NCBI RefSeq assembly: GCF_001435845.1
Contig: NZ_CM003596.1
Location: 186,001 to 250,000, forward strand
Source: Psychrobacter sp. P11G3
GTDB taxonomy: Bacteria > Pseudomonadota > Gammaproteobacteria > Pseudomonadales > Moraxellaceae
Direction of reading: 5' to 3'
DNA length: 64,000 bases
The notes under the pieces were generated by a model. That model ran no database searches. It was not told where the DNA came from and saw nothing but the letters and a program-made list of their open reading frames with translations. Shown piece by piece: positions 36,524 to 46,484 of this stretch; the stretch's first letter is position 1, and the number at the start of each line of letters is the position of its first letter. The position numbers were made by a program, and so were the translations under genes.

Positions 36524-36772
36524 AGTCACACGGCATTAGGGAATGTGACTCAAGGATTGAGTTGACCGCATTAAGGATAATGATTCGATAACTAGCGTCA
36601 GGATGACAATAGCAATTGAAGTAAGGACACAGTCCCTTTGCTGATAGCAGCAAGTAATACTGAAGCTGTAGTGTATTGAAAAGGGCAGGATGCCCAGTAT
36701 CACAATATACTGAATATTTGTGCAAGGATGCATGAAAAGCAGTCGTGATAGGTAACATGGATAGTTAACAAT

Positions 36773-36806
36773 AAAACCGCATAACAATTGATTGCTATGC
36801 GGTTTT
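36773..36806 (+). terminator. Hairpin with AAAACCGCATA stem, first copy
   Basis: AAAACCGCATA and TATGCGGTTTT pair around a twelve-base loop. Only four T residues follow on the plus strand and four on the minus strand. No annotated gene ends here, so its target transcript is unclear. Confidence 0.6.
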
Positions 36807-36869
36807 ATCGTGTCTGGAGAATGGTAATTTATTTCTCCAACAGCTTATCTGTACAGTATAAATCTGCCA

Positions 36870-36903
36870 TAAAAAAACCGCATATATTTCTATGCGGTTT
36901 TTC
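36870..36903 (-). terminator. Rho-independent terminator of the CsbD gene
   Basis: The same stem as the hairpin about 100 bases away: AAAACCGCATA with TATGCGGTTTT, loop six bases. On the minus strand it is followed by seven T residues, 51 bases beyond the CsbD stop. Confidence 0.85.
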
Positions 36904-36953
36904 AGTTTATTTAGTACAGTAATTATGCAGCAAGTATGCATGCAATGAATATA

Positions 36954-37157
36954 TTAGTACTTATTTTCTACACGCCAGTCATCGACTTCACGCTCTGCGT
37001 CTTCTTTGGCATGACCATAGCGCTCTTGTACGCGGCCTACTAGCTTGTCACGGCTACCTTCGATATGGGTAAGGTCGTCGTCTGTTAGCTCAGCCCATTT
37101 TTGTTTAACTGAACCTTTCATTTGGTTCCATTCGCCTTTTAGAGTATGTTCATTCAT
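36954..37157 (-). CDS. CsbD-family stress protein
   Basis: A 67-residue hydrophilic protein of the CsbD/YjbJ family: GEWNQMKGSVKQKWAELTDDDL followed by GSRDKLVGRVQERYGHAKEDAEREVDDW. These are abundant stress-induced proteins of unknown biochemical role. AGGAAG precedes the ATG at 37157. It stands alone with its own terminator. Confidence 0.92.
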   Translation of the reverse strand: MNEHTLKGEWNQMKGSVKQKWAELTDDDLTHIEGSRDKLVGRVQERYGHAKEDAEREVDDWRVENKY

Positions 37158-37594
37158 TGTATTCTTCCTTTTATTGAACTTATTGTGTTTGATTTATTTT
37201 TTAGTAACTATTTTGGTTCTTATTTCACGATATCTATTACTGATACTACTATTTAATTTTTATTCTAATTGTATTGCACAAGAATAAAGGATTTTTTCCA
37301 ATTATCTTGTGAGATCAAATATAGGACTTTTCAATTCAGCTGTCTGTATATGCTATGTTTATAGTGTTACTTAATTATAGTGAGGGTTTACTAAGTGTTA
37401 TCTACAAGGCTGTTGTAGTAGTGCCACGTAAATTGCGTCTATTGTGCGTGATAATAATTTTTTCTATGAACTTGTTTTTTATATGAATATTAAGAAAATA
37501 TATTATTTATTCAAAAATACTTATGTAGATAAAAAAGCAGATACTCAAAAATAGAGTAGCTGCTTTTTTTATTATCTTTAAAATTGATTAAAAA
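37158..37594. other. AT-rich intergenic region
   Basis: About 440 very AT-rich bases between the CsbD gene and the Old Yellow Enzyme gene, both minus strand. Apart from the terminator near 37531 I see nothing to annotate; the CsbD promoter should lie in the first 100 bases. Confidence 0.5.
37531..37571 (-). terminator. Rho-independent terminator of the OYE gene
   Basis: AAAAAAGCAG and CTGCTTTTTT pair outside an inner TACTC/GAGTA stem with one mismatch. On the minus strand a T run follows. It lies 24 bases past the stop at 37595. Confidence 0.88.
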
Positions 37595-38836
37595 CTATCT
37601 CGTTGGATATTTATTCAAATACTGATGATAGCGTTTGGTGAGTTTCTTTATTCGTATACGATCAGAAATCAAGGAGAAAATTGGCGACGCATTTGGTTTG
37701 GGGGATTTTCCTTGCCCCATGCGCTGTAATTGTCGCTTGATGACAGCCATTGTAGCAACCGCACTTAAGGTCTTATCTTTCCAGCGTACCACAGGATTAT
37801 GAGCACTGAGCGTACTGTCACTTTTCCAGTTATTCGGTAGAGCGGGGTTAATGGCTAATGCGGTTCCCATACCAACCATATCAACCCCTTGCGCCAGTAC
37901 ATCTTCTGCGACAGCCAATCGTCTAACGCCACCTGTCGTCATAATAGGCATGGTAGCAATTTGAGCAATCTCTTTTGCGAAGTCTAAAAAGTAAGCTTCT
38001 CGTTGCAACGTGCGACCATCTGCTGTGCTGCCTTGCATGGCTGGGCTTTCATAGCTGCCGCCTGATAGCTCAACTAAATCTACCGCCAATTCATTCATCG
38101 CTGAAATAACCACTTTAGCATCATCTGCATCAAATCCTCCGCGCTGGAAATCGGCCGAGTTTATCTTAACAGCGACTGCGAAGGTAGGCGCAACTTTAGC
38201 ACGAACGGCTTTGACTACTTCGATCAATAGTCGCATACGATTCTCAACCGAACCACCGTATTTATCTTTACGTTTATTGGTAAGCGGTGATAAAAATTGA
38301 GAAATTAGATAGCCGTGGGCGGCATGAATTTGTACACCATCGAAGCCAGCCTGTTCTGCTTTTAGTGCACTATCGGCGAACCGTTGGATCAATTGTTCAA
38401 TATCTTGCTGCGTCATCGCACGCGGTTTACCAAATAAATGAGAGTGCTTGCCCAAGTCAATTGCCACGTCAGAAGGTGATAGCACATCGCCGCCCATGGC
38501 AGCATATACTTGACGGCCAGGATGGTTGAGCTGCATCCAAACATGGGTATCGTTTTGCTTGGCAGCATTTGCCCACGCTCTAAAAGGCGCTATCTCACTG
38601 TGTTTGTCTAATACGACTCCACCAGGCCCTGTCATAGCGCGGCCATCGACCATCACGTTTCCCGTGATTAACAGACCTGTCCCGCCTTCGGCCCAGTTTT
38701 TGTATAGACGGAGCAGAGTAGGGCCAGGGACTTGACCGACATCAGCCATGTTTTCTTCCATGGCAGCTTTTGCTAAGCGGTTGGGTAATGTAGCGCCACA
38801 AGGCAGCACTAAAGGGGAGAATACAGGTGATGTCAT
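37595..38836 (-). CDS. NADH:flavin oxidoreductase, Old Yellow Enzyme family
   Basis: A 413-residue FMN-dependent TIM-barrel reductase. QLNHPGRQ carries the substrate-binding region, HAAHGYLISQFLSP and NKRKDKYGGSVENRMRLL are family signatures, and MTTGGVR ends the FMN phosphate site. There is no C-terminal 4Fe-4S/FAD domain, so it is of the short xenobiotic-reductase type rather than a full 2,4-dienoyl-CoA reductase. The C-terminal 60 residues are basic. It is divergent from a TetR gene, which may regulate it. The substrate is not known. Confidence 0.92.
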   Translation of the reverse strand: MTSPVFSPLVLPCGATLPNRLAKAAMEENMADVGQVPGPTLLRLYKNWAEGGTGLLITGNVMVDGRAMTGPGGVVLDKHSEIAPFRAWANAAKQNDTHVWMQLNHPGRQVYAAMGGDVLSPSDVAIDLGKHSHLFGKPRAMTQQDIEQLIQRFADSALKAEQAGFDGVQIHAAHGYLISQFLSPLTNKRKDKYGGSVENRMRLLIEVVKAVRAKVAPTFAVAVKINSADFQRGGFDADDAKVVISAMNELAVDLVELSGGSYESPAMQGSTADGRTLQREAYFLDFAKEIAQIATMPIMTTGGVRRLAVAEDVLAQGVDMVGMGTALAINPALPNNWKSDSTLSAHNPVVRWKDKTLSAVATMAVIKRQLQRMGQGKSPKPNASPIFSLISDRIRIKKLTKRYHQYLNKYPTR

Positions 38837-39004
38837 GATGGTGGCCTAAAAATAGTTATTTTGTGAAGCATGAGTTCGACTATGGGTTTGGCTATAGACA
38901 TATGGTTTAAATGACTATAACCTTATAGCTAAGATATTCGCTATCGGCAATTGACCATTATCATCACATTTTTTTGGCACAATATCACCTAAGGTAAATT
39001 ACTG

Positions 39005-39745
39005 GTGTGTCGATATAATTATCTATTGAATAGGAAAACTTCTGCATTGAATGTATTAGCGCAAGATTTGACAGGCCCAGTAGAATCTAAACGTGAGCTG
39101 GCGAAAGCTAAGACTCGGCGTGCGTTATTAAAAAGTGCCTTGCGGTTGTATAGTTTGGAAGGTGCTCAGGGCATGAGCATGAATAAAGTTGCCAAAGGTG
39201 CAGGTATCGCCCAGCCCAGTTTTTACAATCATTTTGAGAGTCTAGAGGCGCTACAAAATGAGCTGAGCGCCCAACTAAAAGACAATTATCTATCACCGAT
39301 GCGACTGGCATGGGTCAATATGCTCAAAGATTATGATGTGTTGAGTAAAGATCAGTTTAATCAGCAATGTCGACAATGCCTGATTATGATTTTTGATTCT
39401 GCATTTGAGAATATTGCGCTGTTTCAGCATTTGCTCGAAGACCGTCCTAGATTTAGTGACAGTATAGAAAACCAGTCATCATTGAATAATGGACTGGGCA
39501 ATCTGATTACCGAAATACAAGAAGAATGGACAGAGATATTTATTCAGGGATTGCAGTTATCCAATCGTACTTGCGAGCGTAGTGCTGTCAATCTATGCGT
39601 CGATATGGCGGCGGCACAAGTACATGAGTTGATATTGGGCTGTCATCAGCAGCGTTACTCAAGACAACAAGCGATTGCCACCTTGAGTATCAGCTTTGAT
39701 GCACTGTTCGCCAATTTTTTGCACGGAAGCAATACTAGTCAGTAA
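39005..39745 (+). CDS. TetR-family transcriptional regulator
   Basis: A 246-residue regulator. After about 30 residues comes the helix-turn-helix: TRRALLKSALRLYSLEGAQGMSMNKVAKGAGIAQPSFYNHFESLEAL (about 37-83), typical of TetR. The rest is a helical ligand domain. I use the GTG at 39005, with AAGG about ten bases upstream; other weak starts lie within 15 codons. It is divergent from the OYE gene (about 170 bases between) and 64 bases upstream of a molybdopterin oxidoreductase, so it may control both. Confidence 0.85.
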   Translation: MCRYNYLLNRKTSALNVLAQDLTGPVESKRELAKAKTRRALLKSALRLYSLEGAQGMSMNKVAKGAGIAQPSFYNHFESLEALQNELSAQLKDNYLSPMRLAWVNMLKDYDVLSKDQFNQQCRQCLIMIFDSAFENIALFQHLLEDRPRFSDSIENQSSLNNGLGNLITEIQEEWTEIFIQGLQLSNRTCERSAVNLCVDMAAAQVHELILGCHQQRYSRQQAIATLSISFDALFANFLHGSNTSQ

Positions 39746-39809
39746 TGATAATTAGCAAAAATTATTGTCATGAAATCTAGAACAAAAAAACACAACAGGG
39801 AGAGTGACT

Positions 39810-42008
39810 ATGGCCACAACCACGGCTGCACCAACGTTAGGCGAAGCGCAAACGCATTTTAGAACTTGTACATTGTGCGAGGCAATGTGCGGCGTCGAAA
39901 TAAAGCACGACGGCGAAAAAGTATTATCGATTAAAGGCGATAAAAATGACCCTTTTTCTCAAGGATATATTTGCCCGAAAGCCACGGCTTTGCAAGATTT
40001 GCATGAAGATCCTGACCGTTTACGTCAGCCAGTAGAGAGAACGGTAGACGGTTGGAAATCTATTAGTTGGCCAGAAGCGTTAGATAAAGTTGCTGCAGGT
40101 ATTCAATCCATACAGCAAAAGTATGGTCAAAATGCGTTGGGTGTTTATCTAGGTAATCCTAACGTACATAACATGGGCGGTATGTTGACCATCAAACAAC
40201 TGCTTACCAGTTTAAAGACACGCAGTCGTTTTTCTGCCACTTCTATCGACCAGCTGCCACATCATATTATTAGCATGCATCTGTTTGGTCACATGCTGCG
40301 TATTCCAGTTCCTGACGTCAATCACACGCAATACATGCTGATCATCGGTGGCAATCCACTGGCTTCCAACGGCAGTATCATGACTGCGCCCAACATGCGC
40401 CAAAAGCTAAAAGATATCAAAGCGCGCGATGGCAAGGTAGTAGTGGTTGATCCAAGACGTACCGAAACTGCCGACATCGCTAGTGAGCACCATTTTATTC
40501 GTCCAGCGACGGACGTACTGCTGCTATTAGCTATGTTGAATGAAATCTATACGCAGGGCTATGCAAAGCTCGATACTAGAGTGGCTACCTTGGCACCTGA
40601 GATCGATCGACTTGCTTTGTTTGCTGAACAATACACACCTGAGTCAGTGGCAGATATCACGGGTATTACCGCAGCCGAAATCAAACGTATCGTTAAAGAG
40701 TTTTGTGAAGCGGAAAGCTCAGTTTGTTATGGCCGTATGGGCATCTCAGTGCAAGAGTTTGGTTTGCTCAGCCAATATCTATCTATGGTCATCAATATCG
40801 TCACGGGTCGTTTAGATGAAGTGGGCGGACTCATGTTCCCAAATCCTGCTGTCGATGTTGTGAACAGCTCAGGCCCAGGCTATTTGGGTAAACGTCACAG
40901 CCGCGTCAGTAACTTGCCAGATTTTAATGGTGAGTATCCAGTGGTTGCGATGGCAGATGAGATGTTGGTCGAAGGGGAAGGCCAGTTAAAAGGATTCGTT
41001 ACGGTCGCTGGCAACCCGGTTCTGAGTACGCCAAATGGTGAAAAGTTGGATGAAGCACTATCTCAGTTAGAGTTTATGGTTTCGCTTGATTACTTTGTGA
41101 CTGAGACCAGCCGCCATGCCAATATTATTCTGCCGCCTGTATCGCCATTAGAGCGCGACCACTATGACATTACTTTTAATGGTTTTGCCGTGCACAATGT
41201 CGCCAAATATTCGCCTGCTTTGTTTGATAAAACTGACGATACCAAGCATGATTGGGAGATTTATTTAGGACTGGCAGATCGCTTAGACAAAGATGCGCCA
41301 GAAGCAACGCAAAAAGAACGTGCCGCGACAAAAGCCTTTGGTCCTAAGTTCTTGTTAGAGCAAGGTCTTAAGTATGGACCTCATAAAGAGGTGACATTTG
41401 AAGCACTGGTCGAAAACCCACATGGTATCGATTTGGGTCCACTACATCGTATGTTGCCAGAGGCTATTAAACACGCCGATAAGCAAATTCATCTTCATGT
41501 AGATTTTTATCAGTCAGATTTGGCACGTGTCAAAGAGATGGTACAGCAGTACAATAGTAATGAGATTTTGCTAATCGGTCGTCGTCATGTACGTAGCAAC
41601 AATTCATGGTTGCACAATAGCCATCGATTGGTAAAAGGTAAATCTCGCTGTACATTGATGTTGCATCCGCAAACAGCAGCACAACATGGCATTGTAGACG
41701 GTCAAGATGTCAGAGTAACTTCTCGAGTGAGTAGCGTGGTCATTGCAGCAGAAGTGACGGATGAGCTGATGCCAGGAGTGGTCAGTATTCCACACGGCTT
41801 TGGTCACGGTCGCAAAGGGGTTAAGCAAAAGATTGCGCAAGCGCATGCAGGGGTTAGCGTTAATGATTTGACTGATGAGACGTTGATTGATCAGTTGAGT
41901 GGTAATGCCGCCGTTAATGGTGTGCCTGTGCAACTAGAAGCATTGGATATGGATGTAGATGGTTTATTTGCTGCTACAGAGACTTTAGCGGAAGGCTCAC
42001 TAGCATAA
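39810..42008 (+). CDS. Molybdopterin oxidoreductase (formate dehydrogenase / nitrate reductase-like)
   Basis: A 732-residue catalytic subunit of the MopB/DMSO reductase superfamily. The N-terminal 4Fe-4S site is C20-x2-C23-x3-C27-x27-C55 and is followed by YICPK. The Mo-binding domains contain SSGPGYLGKRHSRVSN and VTVAGNPVLSTPNG, and the C-terminal cap has RVTSRVSSVVIAAEVTDELMPGVVSIPHGFGHG. No twin-arginine signal is present, so it is probably cytoplasmic. The substrate is unclear. CAGGGAGAG precedes the ATG at 39810; a GTG at 39804 is less likely. No partner subunit is adjacent. Confidence 0.88.
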   Translation: MATTTAAPTLGEAQTHFRTCTLCEAMCGVEIKHDGEKVLSIKGDKNDPFSQGYICPKATALQDLHEDPDRLRQPVERTVDGWKSISWPEALDKVAAGIQSIQQKYGQNALGVYLGNPNVHNMGGMLTIKQLLTSLKTRSRFSATSIDQLPHHIISMHLFGHMLRIPVPDVNHTQYMLIIGGNPLASNGSIMTAPNMRQKLKDIKARDGKVVVVDPRRTETADIASEHHFIRPATDVLLLLAMLNEIYTQGYAKLDTRVATLAPEIDRLALFAEQYTPESVADITGITAAEIKRIVKEFCEAESSVCYGRMGISVQEFGLLSQYLSMVINIVTGRLDEVGGLMFPNPAVDVVNSSGPGYLGKRHSRVSNLPDFNGEYPVVAMADEMLVEGEGQLKGFVTVAGNPVLSTPNGEKLDEALSQLEFMVSLDYFVTETSRHANIILPPVSPLERDHYDITFNGFAVHNVAKYSPALFDKTDDTKHDWEIYLGLADRLDKDAPEATQKERAATKAFGPKFLLEQGLKYGPHKEVTFEALVENPHGIDLGPLHRMLPEAIKHADKQIHLHVDFYQSDLARVKEMVQQYNSNEILLIGRRHVRSNNSWLHNSHRLVKGKSRCTLMLHPQTAAQHGIVDGQDVRVTSRVSSVVIAAEVTDELMPGVVSIPHGFGHGRKGVKQKIAQAHAGVSVNDLTDETLIDQLSGNAAVNGVPVQLEALDMDVDGLFAATETLAEGSLA

Positions 42009-42032
42009 AGTTAATCATACCTTTGTAAAAGT

Positions 42033-42072
42033 ATAAAAAAGGCGTTCACGTAAAATGAGCGCCTTTTTTTTG
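42033..42072. terminator. Bidirectional rho-independent terminator
   Basis: AAAAAAGGCG and CGCCTTTTTT pair, with TCA/TGA inside, between two converging genes (MopB plus, dadA minus). Confidence 0.88.
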
Positions 42073-42097
42073 CAATCCGAATACATCACTGAGCTGA

Positions 42098-43423
42098 TTA
42101 AACGCTCATACCGACGAAATCAAAATTGACATTAGGGGTTTCGCCTTGGATTAGCAAACTAAGGGCTTTTGCAGAGCCGCAAGAGTGTGTCCACCCTAAT
42201 GTACCATGTCCTGTATTGAGCCATAAATTGTCAAAAGTTGCTGAAGCATTATGACTACCATGTTTGACTTGACCACAGTGTGCGCGACCAATAAGGGGCA
42301 CGTTCGATGGGGTCATCGGGCGCAGTCCTGTCCAATATTGCACCGAGTTTGCGATGATACCTTTCGGAAATAATTGCTGTACACGCCTAGTGATGGCCTC
42401 ACAGCGCGTGGCATTTAAGTCTAGGTTGTAGCCATTAAATTCTGCGGTGCCAGCCACCCGTAATTTATCACCCAATCGTGAGGTGACCAGCTTAAATTCA
42501 TCATCAATCAAGCTAACAAAAGGCGCTAAATGCGGCGCTCGTGGGTTGACGGTATAAGTAGCCGAATAGCCTTTTGCCGGAAATATTGGCGCGTGTATCC
42601 CCAAAGGTTTTAGCAGAGGTACGCTGTAGCTGCCAAGCGCGACCACATGATTATCAGCCGTGAAGGTCTGCGCATTTTCGCCTTTTGGACGGATAGTAAT
42701 ACTGTGTACATGCGGACGCGCAGAGTCAGTATCAGTATTGAGTGCTAAAATTTCGGTATCATATAAAAACTGTACGCCATCGTCGATACAGCGCTGCGCC
42801 AAACGTTGGGTAAACAGGTGTGCATTGCCAGACTCATCACGACTGGTATAGGTTGCTCCAGTCAGCTTATGAGCAATTGGGTAAAGGGCTGGCTCTAAAT
42901 TGACAGCATTATTAATGTCAATCACGTAGCGCTCACAGCCAAGCGCTTGCATGCGTTCGGTTGGTTCGATGGCAGCATCAAACTCTGCCTGATTGGTATA
43001 AAAATGCATGATACCGCGTTTTTGCTGCTCGTAGTCGATACCAATATCTGCACGCAGCTGCTGCAAAGCGTCTCTAGAATACAGACCCAGACGTACCATT
43101 TGTACGAGATTGGCATCGGCTCTATCGGCGCGGCATTCTTGTAGAAACTGCATGGCCCATTTGAGTTGGGCTTTGTCAGCCCGCAAACGATACAGTAGCG
43201 GGGCATCCTCCTTAAACAACCACTTGAGTGCTTTCATCGGGGTCGCAGGATTGGCCCAAGGCGTGGCATGTGAGACAGATATTTGACCACCATTGGCGAA
43301 CGAGGTTTGCATACCTGCTGCTGATTCGCGCTCAATCACAGTCACATCATAGCCTGCTTGACGAAGATACCAGGCGGTGGTGATGCCCACCACGCCTGCT
43401 CCGAGTACCGCAATATGTGTCAT
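42098..43423 (-). CDS. dadA: D-amino acid dehydrogenase small subunit DadA
   Basis: A 441-residue FAD enzyme that deaminates D-amino acids, mainly D-alanine, at the inner membrane. It begins ITHIAVLGAGVVGITTAWYL, the FAD-binding loop, and carries TSFANGGQIS and the C-terminal LNTGHGTLGWTHSCGSAK typical of DadA. The frame extends to 43480 with three further Met codons; MTHIAVLG at 43423 best matches the family start. ygfZ lies upstream on the same strand. Confidence 0.92.
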   Translation of the reverse strand: MTHIAVLGAGVVGITTAWYLRQAGYDVTVIERESAAGMQTSFANGGQISVSHATPWANPATPMKALKWLFKEDAPLLYRLRADKAQLKWAMQFLQECRADRADANLVQMVRLGLYSRDALQQLRADIGIDYEQQKRGIMHFYTNQAEFDAAIEPTERMQALGCERYVIDINNAVNLEPALYPIAHKLTGATYTSRDESGNAHLFTQRLAQRCIDDGVQFLYDTEILALNTDTDSARPHVHSITIRPKGENAQTFTADNHVVALGSYSVPLLKPLGIHAPIFPAKGYSATYTVNPRAPHLAPFVSLIDDEFKLVTSRLGDKLRVAGTAEFNGYNLDLNATRCEAITRRVQQLFPKGIIANSVQYWTGLRPMTPSNVPLIGRAHCGQVKHGSHNASATFDNLWLNTGHGTLGWTHSCGSAKALSLLIQGETPNVNFDFVGMSV

Positions 43424-43514
43424 AGGATTCTCTATGCTCATGTTAATCATGATGGTAGCGCTGTATTGATCTACCATCACCTTTGCTGCGTCGCTTGCTT
43501 AATCCGATTTACTT

Positions 43515-44267
43515 TTATTTTGGACGTGCAACATCTACCTGTAGAGCAGCTGGCAAGTCCAATATGCTCAAATCGCTTTCTACTAACTGTTCAGGGCGAG
43601 CAACGACAAGAGCTATAAAACCCTCGTCATTTTTCATGGCATTGACCACTTGGATTTTATCAAGTTTGTCACCTGCGCTTGGTGCTTCACCGGTGCCTTG
43701 TACATAGTGCAAAAATGCTTTGGGTGCAGATTTAAAATAAATACGAGCGATGACTTCTTGACCCAGATAGCAGCCTTTGTCGTAATCCATGCCGCCGCGC
43801 TGATGCAGACGCAGCTCTTGCGGTTGGAACTCGCCTTGAGTGGCGGCTACGATCCAATAGTTACCAGTGGCAATACTGCATTGCATCCAAGCTTGTGTAT
43901 CCTCAGTCGTATCATGGTCATCTTTATGGCTAAAAGTTGGTACATTATCAAGGACACAAGGATAAATAGCGACTGGTGCACTGGTCTCAAACTTTGAAAA
44001 TGCACCATATTTCTTAAGGTGTGCTTGCAATGACTCAGCGCAGTCGCTACTTATGACTACATCATACTGCTTTTCGGCTTGTTTCTTAATCCAAATACCA
44101 AATTCAATACGGCCTTTTAAGTTACCGATGGCGGCTGCCTGATAGCTAAGCCCAAGTTTGGTAACATCACAGGTCAATTGTCCTTGAAAGAATTTTTCGG
44201 CGTCTTCGCCTTGAATAGTCAATTGTGAAAACTGCGGCAGTGCTGATGTGTCTGGAGACTGAGTCAT
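43515..44267 (-). CDS. ygfZ: tRNA-modifying / Fe-S maintenance protein YgfZ
   Basis: A 250-residue GcvT-like folate-binding protein. The signature KGCYLGQEVIAR (with the conserved cysteine) identifies YgfZ, needed in E. coli for MiaB-type tRNA modification and Fe-S enzyme activity. AEKFFQGQLTCDVTKL near the start is also typical. The protein is shorter than the E. coli one (326). AGGAT precedes the ATG. It is followed by dadA after 92 bases. Confidence 0.9.
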   Translation of the reverse strand: MTQSPDTSALPQFSQLTIQGEDAEKFFQGQLTCDVTKLGLSYQAAAIGNLKGRIEFGIWIKKQAEKQYDVVISSDCAESLQAHLKKYGAFSKFETSAPVAIYPCVLDNVPTFSHKDDHDTTEDTQAWMQCSIATGNYWIVAATQGEFQPQELRLHQRGGMDYDKGCYLGQEVIARIYFKSAPKAFLHYVQGTGEAPSAGDKLDKIQVVNAMKNDEGFIALVVARPEQLVESDLSILDLPAALQVDVARPK

Positions 44268-44564
44268 TGTTATTATCCTTCTGATGAGAGCTTACTTAGT
44301 AATAATATAGATGAAATCGAAGTGATAAAAAATTATATGAGCGCTTTTATCATTGACAGTATTTGTGCACATAAATCTAAATGAGGCTAAGAAGAGTACC
44401 ACAAAAAACCCTATCATAAAAAACGTCATCAGTAAGCGATGAGTTAAGTGTTAAATTGGGCATAGCGTTTGATTTTCAAGCGTACCAATTGGTTAAAGAT
44501 GGTGAGTTACGGTACAATATCAGCTCTACAATTAACTTAATGTACGATGGCTGCCGAGGAAATA

Positions 44565-44918
44565 ATGAGCTTACCAAATTGCCCTAAATGTGATGCTGAA
44601 TATACGTATGAAGATGGTGCGTTACTGGTATGTCCTATGTGTGCTCATGAATGGACGGCGGCTGAGACTGATGCAGCACAAGCTGAAGACCAAGACGCAG
44701 TCATACGTGATGCTGTCGGCAATGAGCTACAGGACGGCGATGCGGTGACGGTCATTAAAGACCTAAAAGTCAAAGGCTCTTCAATCGTGATTAAAGTAGG
44801 AACGAAAGCGAAAAGCATACGTCTGTTGCCAGATGCTACTGACGGTCATGATATCGACTGTAAACTTGATGGCTACGGACCAATGAAGCTTAAGTCTTCT
44901 GTGGTCAAAAAAGCTTAA
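44565..44918 (+). CDS. yjdM: PhnA/YjdM-like zinc-ribbon protein
   Basis: A 117-residue protein with an N-terminal zinc ribbon ([13 protein letters not shown] ... [12 protein letters not shown]-x2-C and C-x2-C) and a C-terminal SH3-like domain ([21 protein letters not shown]). The family is called alkylphosphonate utilisation protein PhnA, but its role in that pathway is doubtful. The frame opens at 44547; I start at the ATG at 44565, which has GAGGAAA right before it. hemL follows 103 bases later. Confidence 0.92.
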   Translation: MSLPNCPKCDAEYTYEDGALLVCPMCAHEWTAAETDAAQAEDQDAVIRDAVGNELQDGDAVTVIKDLKVKGSSIVIKVGTKAKSIRLLPDATDGHDIDCKLDGYGPMKLKSSVVKKA

Positions 44919-45021
44919 ATTGTAAAAACTTCTTGAAAGATACGATAATAAACAAATATAAAGCAGACGTTTAATCACAAAACATTGTCGTTATAAATGT
45001 CGCTATAAGTAGAGAATAATT

Positions 45022-46323
45022 ATGAGTACTAAAAACGAACAGCTTTTTGCGCAAGCACGTAAACATATCCCAGGTGGTGTTAACTCACCAGTTCGCGCCT
45101 TTGCAGGGGTCGGTGGTACGCCAATCTTTATGCACCGTGCCAATGGCAGCAAAATTTATGATACCGAAGACAACGCCTATATTGACTATGTTGGCTCGTG
45201 GGGCCCAATGATTTTGGGTCATGCGCACCCCAAAGTCATCGATGCGGTGAAAAAAGCGGCTGATGACGGTTTGAGCTTTGGTACACCAACGCCGTTTGAA
45301 ACCACCGTTGCTGACAAGATTTGCGACATTGTGCCGAGCGTTGAAATGATTCGTATGACCAGCTCTGGTACCGAAGCGACCATGAGTGCGATTCGCTTAG
45401 CACGTGGTTATACCCAGCGTGACAAAATCGTTAAATTTGAAGGCTGCTACCATGGGCATTCAGATAGCCTATTAGTAAAAGCAGGCTCTGGCATGCTTGA
45501 TATTGGTGAGCCAACGTCGAAAGGCGTGCCAGCAGACTTTGCTAAGCATACGATTACGATTCCTTATAATGATCCGCAAGCGATTAAAGACTGTTTTGAG
45601 AAATGGGGCGAAGAAATTGCCTGCGTTATCTTAGAGCCTATCGCTGGCAACATGAACATGGTTATCCCAACACAAGAGTTTCATGATACGCTGCGCGCAG
45701 AATGTACAGCTAATGGCGCAGTATTGATTTTTGATGAAGTGATGACTGGCTTCCGCGTTGGTCTTGGCGGTGCACAAGCACACTTCGGTATCGACCCTGA
45801 TTTAACTTGCTTTGGTAAAATCATCGGTGCAGGTCTGCCAGTAGGCGCTTTCGGTGGTAAAGAAGAAGTCATGTCTTGCATAGCACCACTTGGCGGTGTC
45901 TATCAAGCTGGTACATTATCAGGCAATCCACTAGCGATGCGCGCTGGTATCGCTATGTTTGAAGATTTAACCGCAGAAGGTTTCTACGACGAGTTAGCAG
46001 CGAAAGTTGATCACCTAGTGGATGGTTTCCAAGCAGCAGCTGACAAACATGGTATTCATCTACGTACCAATAAGCTTGGCGGTATGTTTGGCATGTTCTT
46101 TGTCAAAGACAGCACAACCGAAACACCAAAGAACTTCGATGACGTGACAGAGTGCGATATGGACGTATTTAATACTTTCTTCCACGGTATGCTAGATCGC
46201 GGTATTTACTTGGCACCGTCAGCTTATGAAGCAGGATTTATGTCTATCAAACATAGCGATGAAGACATTGATGCATCAATCAAAGCGGCTGATGAGATAT
46301 TTGCAGAAATGGCGAAGGCATAG
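45022..46323 (+). CDS. hemL: Glutamate-1-semialdehyde 2,1-aminomutase HemL
   Basis: A 433-residue PLP enzyme making 5-aminolevulinate in the C5 haem pathway. Family blocks: [48 protein letters not shown] and [17 protein letters not shown], where the lysine holds PLP. Length is standard. The ATG follows AGTAGAGAATA, an ordinary site. A strong bidirectional terminator follows. Confidence 0.97.
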   Translation: MSTKNEQLFAQARKHIPGGVNSPVRAFAGVGGTPIFMHRANGSKIYDTEDNAYIDYVGSWGPMILGHAHPKVIDAVKKAADDGLSFGTPTPFETTVADKICDIVPSVEMIRMTSSGTEATMSAIRLARGYTQRDKIVKFEGCYHGHSDSLLVKAGSGMLDIGEPTSKGVPADFAKHTITIPYNDPQAIKDCFEKWGEEIACVILEPIAGNMNMVIPTQEFHDTLRAECTANGAVLIFDEVMTGFRVGLGGAQAHFGIDPDLTCFGKIIGAGLPVGAFGGKEEVMSCIAPLGGVYQAGTLSGNPLAMRAGIAMFEDLTAEGFYDELAAKVDHLVDGFQAAADKHGIHLRTNKLGGMFGMFFVKDSTTETPKNFDDVTECDMDVFNTFFHGMLDRGIYLAPSAYEAGFMSIKHSDEDIDASIKAADEIFAEMAKA

Positions 46324-46363
46324 TTTAGCCATTTAAGCTATTAGCTCGTTAAAAAGTTGCAGT

Positions 46364-46409
46364 TTAAAAAACCAGCAAGATCGTCCTGTGATCTCTGCTG
46401 GTTTTTTTG
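46364..46409. terminator. Bidirectional rho-independent terminator
   Basis: AAAAAACCAGCA pairs with TGCTGGTTTTTT, extended by AGATC/GATCT inside. It ends hemL and can also serve the converging Mpo1-like gene. Confidence 0.9.
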
Positions 46410-46484
46410 TTTATCGATATCTTATTTATAATCGTATTGGGAAGAATATAAAGTTTGTCACTTAATTTATATGGCGACTAAACT

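Larger units (their letters stand above)
36215..36953. other. Gene-free region with palindrome and hairpins
   Basis: About 740 bases between the lipoprotein pair and the CsbD gene. Two overlapping minus-strand frames (36513-36787) look non-coding. The region holds a perfect 30-bp palindrome, two hairpins with the same stem sequence, and several smaller inverted repeats (see separate entries and findings). Confidence 0.6.

Noticed and set aside
36513..36787. Two overlapping 81- and 83-codon minus-strand frames
   Set aside because: Both read through the terminator-like hairpin and share the same DNA in two frames, with Cys/Leu/Tyr-rich products typical of AT-rich non-coding sequence.
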